In this document: positions 1 to 5,199 of the stretch, in pieces
Layout: every line of letters begins with the position of its first letter
Numbering within the stretch: the stretch's first letter is position 1
Source of the DNA: an uncultured Lentisphaeria bacterium
Lineage (GTDB): Bacteria; Verrucomicrobiota; Lentisphaeria; Victivallales; Victivallaceae
Reading direction: 5' to 3'
DNA: 5,199 bases
NCBI GenBank assembly: GCA_949298665.1
Contig: CASFXO010000336.1
Coordinates: 1 to 5,199, forward strand
Notes under the pieces: model-generated
Told to the model about the DNA's origin: nothing
The model's database searches: none
The model's input: only the letters and a program-made list of their open reading frames with translations
Translations under genes and position numbers: made by a program

Positions 1-1302
1 GTATCGGATCGGGATCGGCCGCTGCTGCAGGAGATCAAGAAACATGCCCACCGGGACCTTCTGACCCGGCTCAATTTGAAAAAGCTGGCGGTCTCCGGCG
101 TCACCGGCGTGGAATTGGAACGCAAGGCGACGGAGACCATCCGGGAGATCCTGTCGCAGCTCTCGGTGCCGCTGCCGCCGTCGGTGACGCCGGCGACGCT
201 GGAGCGGGAACTGGTGCAGGAGGCCGTGGGTCTCGGGCCTCTGGAGTATCTTCTGGAGCTGGAAGATATTACGGAAATCATGGTCAACGGGCCGAATCAG
301 GTTTACGTCGAGCGGGGCGGGGTGCTGTACCGGACCGACACCGCTTTTGCCGACGATGCCCAGGTGCTGGCGGCAATCGAGCGGATCGTCTCGCCGCTGG
401 GGCGGCGCATCGGCGAACTTTCGTCGATGGTGGACGCCCGGCTGGCGGACGGGTCGCGCGTCAATGCGATCATCGCACCGCTGTCGCTGGTCGGACCGTC
501 GATCACCATCCGGAAATTCGCGCGCAAGCCGCTGGAGGCAGCGGATCTGATCCGGTTCGGCTCGATCTCGGAGGATGTGGTGCGGTTTCTTGACGTCTGC
601 GTCAAGGTACGCAAGAACATTCTCATTTCCGGGGGAACCGGGTCGGGAAAGACGACGCTGCTCAATGTGCTCAGTTCGTTTCTGCCGAACCGCGAACGGA
701 TCGTGACCATCGAGGACGCGGCGGAGCTGCAGCTGCATCAGGAACATCTGGTCCGGCTGGAAGCCCGGCCGCCGAATGTGGAAGGACGCGGCGAAGTGAC
801 CATCCGCGATCTGGTGCGGAACAGCCTGCGCATGCGTCCGGACCGGATCGTCGTCGGCGAGTGCCGCGGCGGCGAAGCGCTGGACATGCTTCAGGCGATG
901 AACACCGGACACGACGGCAGCCTGACCACCATTCACGCCAATTCGCCGCGGGACGCTCTGGCGCGGCTGGAGACGCTGGTGCTGATGGCGGGGTTCGACC
1001 TGCCGCTGCGGGCGATCCGGGAACAGATCGCCTCGGCCATCGACATCGTGGTGCAGGTGAGCCGGGAGCGGGACGGATCGCGCAAGGTAACGCACGTCAG
1101 CGAGATCACCAAAATGGAAGGGGAAGTGATCACGATGCAGGATATTTTCGTTTTCCGCCAGGACGGCTGGGACGAGGCCAACCGGATTGTCGGCACGTTT
1201 GTTCCGACCGGCGGTGTGCCGACGTTTCTGGAGGAAATCGAGCGGGCCAAGTTGCCGCTGGATGTGGATATGTTCAATCCGCGCAGGGGGGCATTGAGAT
1301 GA
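1..1302 (+). CDS. tadA: TadA/CpaF-family pilus secretion ATPase, 5' end outside window
   Basis: Cytoplasmic hexameric ATPase (type II/IV secretion ATPase superfamily, CpaF branch) that powers Tad/Flp pilus assembly. The frame is open from base 1. The only early start candidate is TTG at 76, but the codons before it already read like the family's N-terminal helix (LLQEIKKHAHRDLLTRLNLK), so the true start lies upstream of the window. Visible in order: the N-terminal domain with EDITEIMVNGP near 262-294; Walker A GGTGSGKTT at 631-657 (Lys at 649-651); the Asp-box region IVTIEDAAEL starting at 700; RMRPDR then Walker B IVVGECRGGEALDM from 829 (catalytic Glu at 859-861); and the His-box NTGHDGSLTTIHAN at 901-942. 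Walker B has Cys where many relatives have Val, a mild change. The 433 residues present are close to the usual family length, so little is missing. The stop overlaps the tadB start by 4 nt (ATGA). Family assignment is firm; the gene name follows from tadB and tadC downstream. Confidence 0.96.
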   Translation, partial: VSDRDRPLLQEIKKHAHRDLLTRLNLKKLAVSGVTGVELERKATETIREILSQLSVPLPPSVTPATLERELVQEAVGLGPLEYLLELEDITEIMVNGPNQVYVERGGVLYRTDTAFADDAQVLAAIERIVSPLGRRIGELSSMVDARLADGSRVNAIIAPLSLVGPSITIRKFARKPLEAADLIRFGSISEDVVRFLDVCVKVRKNILISGGTGSGKTTLLNVLSSFLPNRERIVTIEDAAELQLHQEHLVRLEARPPNVEGRGEVTIRDLVRNSLRMRPDRIVVGECRGGEALDMLQAMNTGHDGSLTTIHANSPRDALARLETLVLMAGFDLPLRAIREQIASAIDIVVQVSRERDGSRKVTHVSEITKMEGEVITMQDIFVFRQDGWDEANRIVGTFVPTGGVPTFLEEIERAKLPLDVDMFNPRRGALR

Positions 1303-2192
1303 TTCCGGTATTGAACAGCCCGCTGGTGCCGAGTCTGCTGGCGTTCGTCAGCGTGACCATGGCGGCTTATGTGCTGGTGGATGTGATCGGGTTCGTTTCC
1401 ACGCGTTACCGGGACCGCTATCTGGCCGAGGCACGGCTGGAACTGGATGATATCCTCATTCAGATGCCGGCGGGGCGGGTGCTGGATTTGAGTCTCGGTT
1501 TGAGCGCGCTGGTGCTGCTGTTGACCGTTCTGTTCACGGTATGGCTGAATCCGGGCTCCTCATGGAGCGGTGGAGTGGCGATTGGACTGCTGGCGGCGGC
1601 GCTGGTGTTTCCGGCACCCCGGCTGGTGCTGCGCTTCCTGCGAAAACGGAGACTGCGGAAATTCAACGAGCAGCTGGAGGATGTGCTGATGGCCATTTCC
1701 AGCTCGCTGAAGGCGGGATTCAGCATCAATCAGGCCATCGATGAGATTGCCGATCAGGATCGGCCGCCGATTTCGGTGGAGTTCCGGCTGCTGGCGCAGG
1801 AATGCCGCCTGGGGGTGCCGCTGACCCAGGCGCTGGACAATATGAATTCCCGGCTTGGATCGGCGGATTTCGAGCTGGTGGCGACCGCGATCATCACGGC
1901 ACGACAGACCGGAGGGGAGTTGACTTCGACGCTGGAACGGCTGGCCGGATTGATCCGGGAACGCATGCGCATCGGCGGCAAGCTGCATGCAATCACCGCA
2001 ATGGGACGGATGCAGGCGTGGCTGATCAGCCTGATGCCGTTTCTGCTGCTGATCGGGATTCATTTTGTGGCGCCGGGATTGCTGGAAGGGGTGTTCGACT
2101 CCATCATCGGGTATCTGATGATCGCGGTGGTGGTGCTGCTGGTGACGATCGGATTTCTGGTGATCCGGAAAATCACGACGATTGACATCTGA
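1299..2192 (+). CDS. tadB: TadB-like inner-membrane platform protein (T2SSF/GspF domain)
   Basis: A polytopic inner-membrane protein of 297 residues, within the normal TadB size range. The family forms the platform on which the TadA ATPase acts during pilus assembly. Likely membrane segments lie near residues 10-31, 65-83, 91-109, 240-258 and 269-290. Between the third and fourth is the cytoplasmic T2SSF helical domain (about 122-235), with recognisable stretches such as FNEQLEDVLMAISSSLKAG, then a Gly-x-Pro-Leu-x-x-Ala-Leu turn near 172-179 and TARQTGGELTSTLERLA near 200-216. The frame stays open far upstream inside tadA, but the chosen ATG at 1299 overlaps the tadA stop as ATGA, has a purine-rich ribosome site AGGGGGG at 1285-1291 seven bases before it, and gives a normal N-terminus. 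Translational coupling to tadA is likely. Order after tadA and before a TadC-type protein supports TadB rather than GspF or PilC. Confidence 0.93.
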   Translation: MIPVLNSPLVPSLLAFVSVTMAAYVLVDVIGFVSTRYRDRYLAEARLELDDILIQMPAGRVLDLSLGLSALVLLLTVLFTVWLNPGSSWSGGVAIGLLAAALVFPAPRLVLRFLRKRRLRKFNEQLEDVLMAISSSLKAGFSINQAIDEIADQDRPPISVEFRLLAQECRLGVPLTQALDNMNSRLGSADFELVATAIITARQTGGELTSTLERLAGLIRERMRIGGKLHAITAMGRMQAWLISLMPFLLLIGIHFVAPGLLEGVFDSIIGYLMIAVVVLLVTIGFLVIRKITTIDI

Positions 2193-2210
2193 GGCGGGGA
2201 AGGGGGAACT

Positions 2211-3089
2211 ATGGAATCGATATTGATGCTGGCGGCGGCGGTCTGCTGCGGGGTTTCCGTTGCGATGCTGGCGTTGTTTGTGCTGCGGGCGCTCTCCTTT
2301 GTGGAGTCGGAGGGAACCATGAGCGAAGAGGCACGGCGGGGGGTGCCGGTGATGATCCGGCTGGTCATGCCGCTGGTGCCGAATTTTCGGAGAATCGCCC
2401 GCAGCGAACTCTGCCGCGCCTGGCGGGAAGCGGATGAACCGCGGCTGTGGATGGGAGGATACGGGGACTCCATCGGGGCGGTGGATTTCATCGGGCTGCG
2501 CCTCATTTTCATCCTGCTGGGCGTGGCGGCGGCCGTGATCGGCGTGTTCAGCGGCCACGGAACGGCGGGGATTCTGCTGGGGGCGATGCTGGCGGTTTAT
2601 CCCGGCGTCTGGCTCAACACCCGGATTCAGGCGCGGCATCTGGAGATTCTCAAGGCGCTGCCCAATCTGCTGGATTTGCTGACCCTCTCGGTGGAGGCCG
2701 GGAAGGACTTCATGACCAGTCTGCGGGACATCCTGCAGCGGCGGCGGGTGGACGCGCTGGGGGAAGAGCTGCTGCGGACCTTTCAGGAGATTCAGTTGGG
2801 GCGCAAGCGGACGGAGGCGCTGCGGGACCTTTCCCGGCGGGTGCGACAGAGCGATCTCACCTCGGTGGTCAACGCCATCATCCAGGCCGAGGAACTGGGG
2901 GTCAGCATCGGACAGCTGCTGCGGATTCAGGGGGACATGCTGCGCAACAAGCGCTTCACCATGGCGGAAAAACTGGCCAACGAGGCGCCGGTGAAAATCA
3001 TTCTGCCGATTATCATGTTCATTTTCCCGTCAGTGCTCATTATTCTGCTGGTTCCGCTGGGACTGAAGATGGCTCAGGTGGTGATGTAA
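2211..3089 (+). CDS. tadC: TadC-like inner-membrane platform protein (T2SSF/GspF domain)
   Basis: The second platform protein, 292 residues, thought to pair with TadB in the inner membrane. Likely membrane segments are at about 4-26, 93-113, 116-134 and 262-283. The T2SSF domain covers about 147-275 and opens with LPNLLDLLTLSVEAGKDF, a typical TadC stretch. The end, with KLANEAPVKIILPIIMFIF followed by a Pro-containing hydrophobic tail, is also characteristic of TadC. Residues 34-80 form a charged cytoplasmic N-terminal loop that looks more lineage-specific. The ATG at 2211 is preceded by AGGGGG at 2201-2206, a good ribosome site with short spacing. It sits 18 nt after tadB, and its TAA shares one base with the ATG of the next gene (TAATG). 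I see no missing parts. T2SSF proteins are alike, so the tadC label leans on position plus the C-terminal motif. Confidence 0.93.
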   Translation: MESILMLAAAVCCGVSVAMLALFVLRALSFVESEGTMSEEARRGVPVMIRLVMPLVPNFRRIARSELCRAWREADEPRLWMGGYGDSIGAVDFIGLRLIFILLGVAAAVIGVFSGHGTAGILLGAMLAVYPGVWLNTRIQARHLEILKALPNLLDLLTLSVEAGKDFMTSLRDILQRRRVDALGEELLRTFQEIQLGRKRTEALRDLSRRVRQSDLTSVVNAIIQAEELGVSIGQLLRIQGDMLRNKRFTMAEKLANEAPVKIILPIIMFIFPSVLIILLVPLGLKMAQVVM

Positions 3090-3493
3090 TGATCTTCAAT
3101 CTGGATACACAACGGTATCTGGCCCGGGCACCGCGGACGGCATTGCGCTGGGGAGAGCGTACGCGGGGGATGATCGGGCGGCGTTTTTCGTCGGAGATGG
3201 ATGCGCTGGTGTTTCCGCACTGCGGTGCGATTCATACGTTTTTCATGCGGATTCGGCTTGATGTGGTGTTTCTCGACCGGGAGAGCCGGGTGGTCGGGGT
3301 ATATGAAAATCTGGGGTGCTGGCGGCCGCTGGTACGGGCGCCGGGCGCGGCAACGGTCCTGGAATTGCCGGTCGGAAGCATACGGGAGAGCGGGACACGG
3401 ATCGGACATCAGCTCAAGCTGAACCAGATTCTCCGTCCGGAGGCGATTGCGAAATTGCGATACGGCGGTATATTATATCATGACGGTATGTAA
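3089..3493 (+). CDS. DUF192 family protein, function unknown
   Basis: A 134-residue protein matching the DUF192 family (PF02643), whose biochemical role is not established. Seen in order: R25-TRGMIGRR near 25-32, fitting the family's R-x-x-G-(L/M)-(M/I)-G-R; FPHCGAIHTFFMRIRLDVVF at 42-61, matching the pattern Phe-Trp-Met-Lys-Asn-Thr-x-x-Pro-Leu-Asp-(Val/Ile)-x-Phe with Arg-Ile-Arg replacing Lys-Asn-Thr; Val-Leu-Glu-Leu-Pro-Val-Gly at 90-96; and an Ile-Gly-His near 105-107 where Gly-Asp is common. Many DUF192 proteins carry a signal peptide; this one has no hydrophobic N-terminus, so it is probably cytoplasmic. The start is fixed by the TAATG overlap with tadC and a site AGGTGGTG at 3076-3083. 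The open frame reaches back into tadC, but that part is an out-of-frame reading. DUF192 genes near Tad or other secretion genes are a known kind of neighbourhood, but no role in piliation follows from that alone. Confidence 0.88.
   Translation: MIFNLDTQRYLARAPRTALRWGERTRGMIGRRFSSEMDALVFPHCGAIHTFFMRIRLDVVFLDRESRVVGVYENLGCWRPLVRAPGAATVLELPVGSIRESGTRIGHQLKLNQILRPEAIAKLRYGGILYHDGM
3447..3474 (+). promoter_or_regulatory. Candidate sigma-70-type promoter for the FHA-lipoprotein pair
   Basis: Inside the 3' end of the DUF192 gene, TTGCGA (3447-3452; 4 of 6 to TTGACA) is followed after 16 bases by TATATT (3469-3474; 5 of 6 to TATAAT). The AT-rich run TATATTATAT (3469-3478) stands out in GC-rich surroundings and forces an ATA-TTA codon pair; I noticed no other TTA codon in the window's genes. 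A transcript from here would start around 3481 and give the FHA gene a leader of about 70 nt. Consensus matching in a coding region is weak evidence, and this organism's sigma-factor preferences are unknown. Confidence 0.35.
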
Positions 3494-3507
3494 GGTGCGA
3501 GGGAAGC

Positions 3508-3524
3508 GCTGTGCGCGGCGCAGT
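3508..3524 (+). other. Small hairpin in the only intergenic gap, possible weak attenuator
   Basis: CTGTGC (3509-3514) can pair with GCGCAG (3518-3523) around a GCG loop, with one G-U pair inside the stem and a possible extra G-U at the base (3508/3524). TCTTT follows directly. That is a poor U-tract, so strong termination is unlikely; partial termination, mRNA end protection or no role at all are possible. The rest of the 60-nt gap (3494-3553) holds only a weak ribosome site, AGGCGGG at 3536-3542, eleven bases before the FHA start. Confidence 0.25.
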
Positions 3525-3553
3525 CTTTCGGGGAAAGGCGGGACCACAGAACT

Positions 3554-5005
3554 ATGAAGATTTTTTTCGTGAACGGCGTGCGTCGCGGGGAAGAGCTGGA
3601 GCTCGCCGTGCCGGAGATCACGGTCGGACGGGAAACCGACAATATTCTGGAGATTCCAACCGAAGGGGTTTCCCGTTATCACGGTCGGTTTCGACGGGGA
3701 GAATCCGGTGTCTGGATGGTGGAGGACACCGGCAGCACCAACGGTATCAAGGTTAATGGAAAAAAGATTTCCGGAGCGCAGATGCTGGAGGAAGGCGATC
3801 TGGTCGAATTCGGCGATCAGATGCTCCGGGTCACCGGGCTGGCGGAAAATGCGCCGAAAGTGGTTTTCTGCGCCATGGGAGATGAAAAGCCGGTGGCGGA
3901 ACCGCCCGCCGAAATGAATCCGGAGCCGCCCGCGGCATCCGCCGCCGCGTTGCCTCCTGCCGGGGATGCTTCCGGGGCGTCCGAGTCTGCCGCCATGACG
4001 GTTAAGGACTGGTCGGAGGCGGTGCGCAGCGGTTCGGTCAAACTTTTCGGCGGCGGGGCGGCCCGGGAAAAAACGGCGGACCGAAAACCGAAGCGTCTGC
4101 TGTCGAACCGGTTGTATTATACTCTTTTGTGTGCGCTGGTCATCAGCGGGATTTGCTGGTTCTATCAGATGAAGGAAAATCGCGGAGCCCGGGTGCCGAA
4201 AACGGCGTCCCGCAGGGCGGATCCGAAGGATTTTCTGCTGTATTATGAAAAAGAGGTGGTGGTGCCGGACAATGTGTTCCGGTTTGTTCTGCATGTGGAG
4301 AACGGCGCGGCGGAATTCGTGATCGACGACCTGAAGTCGCAACGCCGCTTTCAGCGCCGGATTGAAACGTTGAACGAGGCGAGTCTGGAATCGCTGCGCG
4401 CCTCCGTCGAGCGCTCCGGAATCATGACGGAAACCTCGCCGCCGCCGGGCGACGTTTCTTCTTCCGAGCGTGAGCGTCGCCGCCTGGTGGTGGGGGACGC
4501 CGGCAAGCTGGCGGAGGTGGCGGTCCTCAACAACCTGGCGCCGAAGGCGTTCGAGGACGTGGAGTATGCGATTGGCATTCTTGCCGACAACTATGGATTG
4601 CAGACCATTGCGATGACGCCGGAGGAGCTGCGCGAGCAGGCGGAACAGAGTTTCATCAAGGCCGAGGATCTGTATGCGAACCGCGAGGCGCGGCTGTCGA
4701 ATCTGCGGGCGGCCATTCAGCGTTATGCGGTTACGGTCAATTATCTGGAGCAGTTTTCGCCCAAGCCCGCCTTGTGGGACAAAGCCCGGAAGCGGCTGGA
4801 CGAGGCGGAAAAGCTGCGGGCACGCAAACTGCAGGAACTCAATTATGAGCGGATCCGGCTGGCTGAGTTCAAGGAGTTTGAACAGTTGCGGTACGTTTTC
4901 CGTCAGATCATGGAACTGGCGGATCCCGATTCCCGGGAGTATGACAATGCCCGGCGATTGCTGATCAAGCTGGATAATTACCTCAACCGCATGGGAGGAC
5001 GCTGA
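3554..5005 (+). CDS. FHA-domain membrane protein with helical C-terminal region, Tad-locus associated
   Basis: A 483-residue protein with three parts. (1) An N-terminal FHA domain, about 1-95, with the expected fold markers and phosphothreonine-contact residues: Gly-Arg at 25-26, Ser-Arg-Tyr-His at 40-43, GSTNGIKVNG at 60-69. It should therefore be able to bind phosphothreonine peptides. (2) A Pro/Ala/Glu-rich, probably disordered linker (about 108-147), a short charged stretch, then one membrane segment at about 187-204. (3) A presumably periplasmic part: a mixed region (about 235-350) of unknown family, then a strongly helical, charged region (about 355-480) that looks TPR-like or coiled-coil. 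FHA binding implies a cytoplasmic N-terminus, though basic residues flank both sides of the membrane segment, so topology is not settled. Cytoplasmic FHA, one TM and a large periplasmic part resembles type III secretion YscD/PrgH ring proteins in layout only; I see no sequence proof of kinship. ATG 3554 is the first in-frame ATG after the DUF192 stop and begins right at the FHA fold, but its ribosome site is weak. It overlaps the lipoprotein gene by 1 nt. Confidence 0.88.
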   Translation: MKIFFVNGVRRGEELELAVPEITVGRETDNILEIPTEGVSRYHGRFRRGESGVWMVEDTGSTNGIKVNGKKISGAQMLEEGDLVEFGDQMLRVTGLAENAPKVVFCAMGDEKPVAEPPAEMNPEPPAASAAALPPAGDASGASESAAMTVKDWSEAVRSGSVKLFGGGAAREKTADRKPKRLLSNRLYYTLLCALVISGICWFYQMKENRGARVPKTASRRADPKDFLLYYEKEVVVPDNVFRFVLHVENGAAEFVIDDLKSQRRFQRRIETLNEASLESLRASVERSGIMTETSPPPGDVSSSERERRRLVVGDAGKLAEVAVLNNLAPKAFEDVEYAIGILADNYGLQTIAMTPEELREQAEQSFIKAEDLYANREARLSNLRAAIQRYAVTVNYLEQFSPKPALWDKARKRLDEAEKLRARKLQELNYERIRLAEFKEFEQLRYVFRQIMELADPDSREYDNARRLLIKLDNYLNRMGGR

Positions 5006-5199
5006 TGAAGAAGAGCAGTTCATGGTTGGTCGGCGCCGTTCTGCTGTTGCTGGTGACGACGACGGGCGTCCTGACGGGCGGATGTGAAAAAAAACAGGCT
5101 CCTCCGCCTGCCGGCAAGGTGGAAGTGACTTCAACCCCGAGCGGTGCGGAGATTTTTCTGCGGGGGAAACGGGTCGGAACCACACCCGATCGCCTCAGC
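5005..5199 (+). CDS. PEGA-domain lipoprotein, 3' end outside window
   Basis: The first 65 residues of a probable lipoprotein. A Lys-Lys start, a hydrophobic stretch (about 8-24) and LTGGC ending at Cys27 make a type II signal peptide; Thr-Gly-Gly before the Cys is less usual than Leu-Ala-Gly but fits the loose lipobox pattern. Glu, not Asp, follows the Cys, which in enterobacterial rules favours the outer membrane. After a short Gln-Ala-Pro-Pro linker comes a PEGA repeat (PF08308): GKVEVTSTPSGAEIFLRGKR from residue 37, then Val-Gly-Thr-Thr-Pro. The PEGA consensus is a small beta domain seen in surface and envelope proteins. A strong ribosome site GGGAGGA (4993-4999) lies five bases before the ATG, which shares its A with the upstream stop (TGATG), so translation is probably coupled to the FHA gene. 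Whether more PEGA repeats or another domain follow cannot be seen. Confidence 0.87.
   Translation, partial: MKKSSSWLVGAVLLLLVTTTGVLTGGCEKKQAPPPAGKVEVTSTPSGAEIFLRGKRVGTTPDRLS

Noticed and set aside
861..1298. Upstream extension of the tadB frame inside tadA
   Set aside because: It overlaps the conserved Walker B and His-box region of tadA in another frame and reads as low-complexity Arg/Gly/Ala sequence. The ATG at 1299 with its ribosome site gives a normal TadB start.
1560..2639. A 359-codon open frame on the minus strand across tadB and tadC
   Set aside because: Also codon-aligned with the sense genes. The translation is dominated by Gln, His, Arg and Pro, typical of a shadow of GC-rich membrane-protein genes.
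2447..3088. Upstream extension of the DUF192 frame inside tadC
   Set aside because: It is an out-of-frame reading of the conserved T2SSF domain of tadC, and the Gly/Arg/Ala-rich product has no DUF192 character until 3089.
4111..4126. TATTATACT-like sequence as a promoter inside the FHA gene
   Set aside because: No acceptable -35 element at the right distance, and the bases are explained by the Leu-Tyr-Tyr-Thr codons at the start of the membrane segment.
4958..4978. GATAAT near the end of the FHA gene as a promoter for the lipoprotein gene
   Set aside because: The nearest TTG-type -35 is only nine bases away and nothing fits at 16-18 bases. The strong ribosome site and stop/start overlap already explain expression by coupling.
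3473..5185. A 570-codon open frame on the minus strand across the FHA gene
   Set aside because: Its codons line up exactly with the FHA gene's codons on the opposite strand, so it stays open simply because that gene lacks TTA, CTA and TCA codons. The product is rich in Arg, Pro, His and Gln with no recognisable domain, while the plus strand encodes clear FHA and lipoprotein motifs.

Overview
The window is one continuous plus-strand stretch of GC-rich bacterial DNA holding six tightly packed genes, the first and last cut by the window edges. It is part of a Tad (tight adherence / Flp-type IV pilus) locus followed by accessory genes. Gene order is tadA/cpaF (secretion ATPase, 5' end missing), tadB and tadC (inner-membrane platform proteins), a small DUF192 protein, a protein with an FHA domain, one membrane segment and a helical C-terminal half, and a PEGA-domain lipoprotein (3' end missing). 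No RNA gene, mobile element, CRISPR array or long repeat was seen.

Layout: 1-3493 is a compact block (tadA, tadB, tadC, DUF192) with a 4-nt ATGA overlap, an 18-nt gap and a 1-nt TAATG overlap, so translational coupling is likely. A 60-nt gap (3494-3553) is the only real non-coding space. It follows an AT-rich patch at the end of the DUF192 gene that resembles a sigma-70 promoter, and it contains a small hairpin. The FHA gene and the lipoprotein gene then overlap by 1 nt (TGATG) and form a second coupled pair.

How the genes may work together: TadA supplies ATP-driven force on the cytoplasmic side, and TadB and TadC form the membrane platform that turns the motor's motion into pilus assembly. 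In well-studied Tad loci tadC is usually followed by tadD (a TPR lipoprotein) and the pseudopilin genes tadE/F/G. Here that position is taken by DUF192, then FHA-TM-helical, then PEGA lipoprotein. My inference is that the last two form an envelope module linking phosphothreonine sensing in the cytoplasm to the periplasm or outer membrane, perhaps in place of TadD.

Organism: a diderm bacterium is suggested by the Tad machine and by a lipoprotein with Glu rather than Asp after the lipid-bearing Cys. High GC and the mix of Tad, FHA and PEGA genes would fit the PVC group (for example Lentisphaerota or Planctomycetota), but this is only a weak guess from gene content. Other GC-rich diderms, including deltaproteobacterial lineages, are not excluded.
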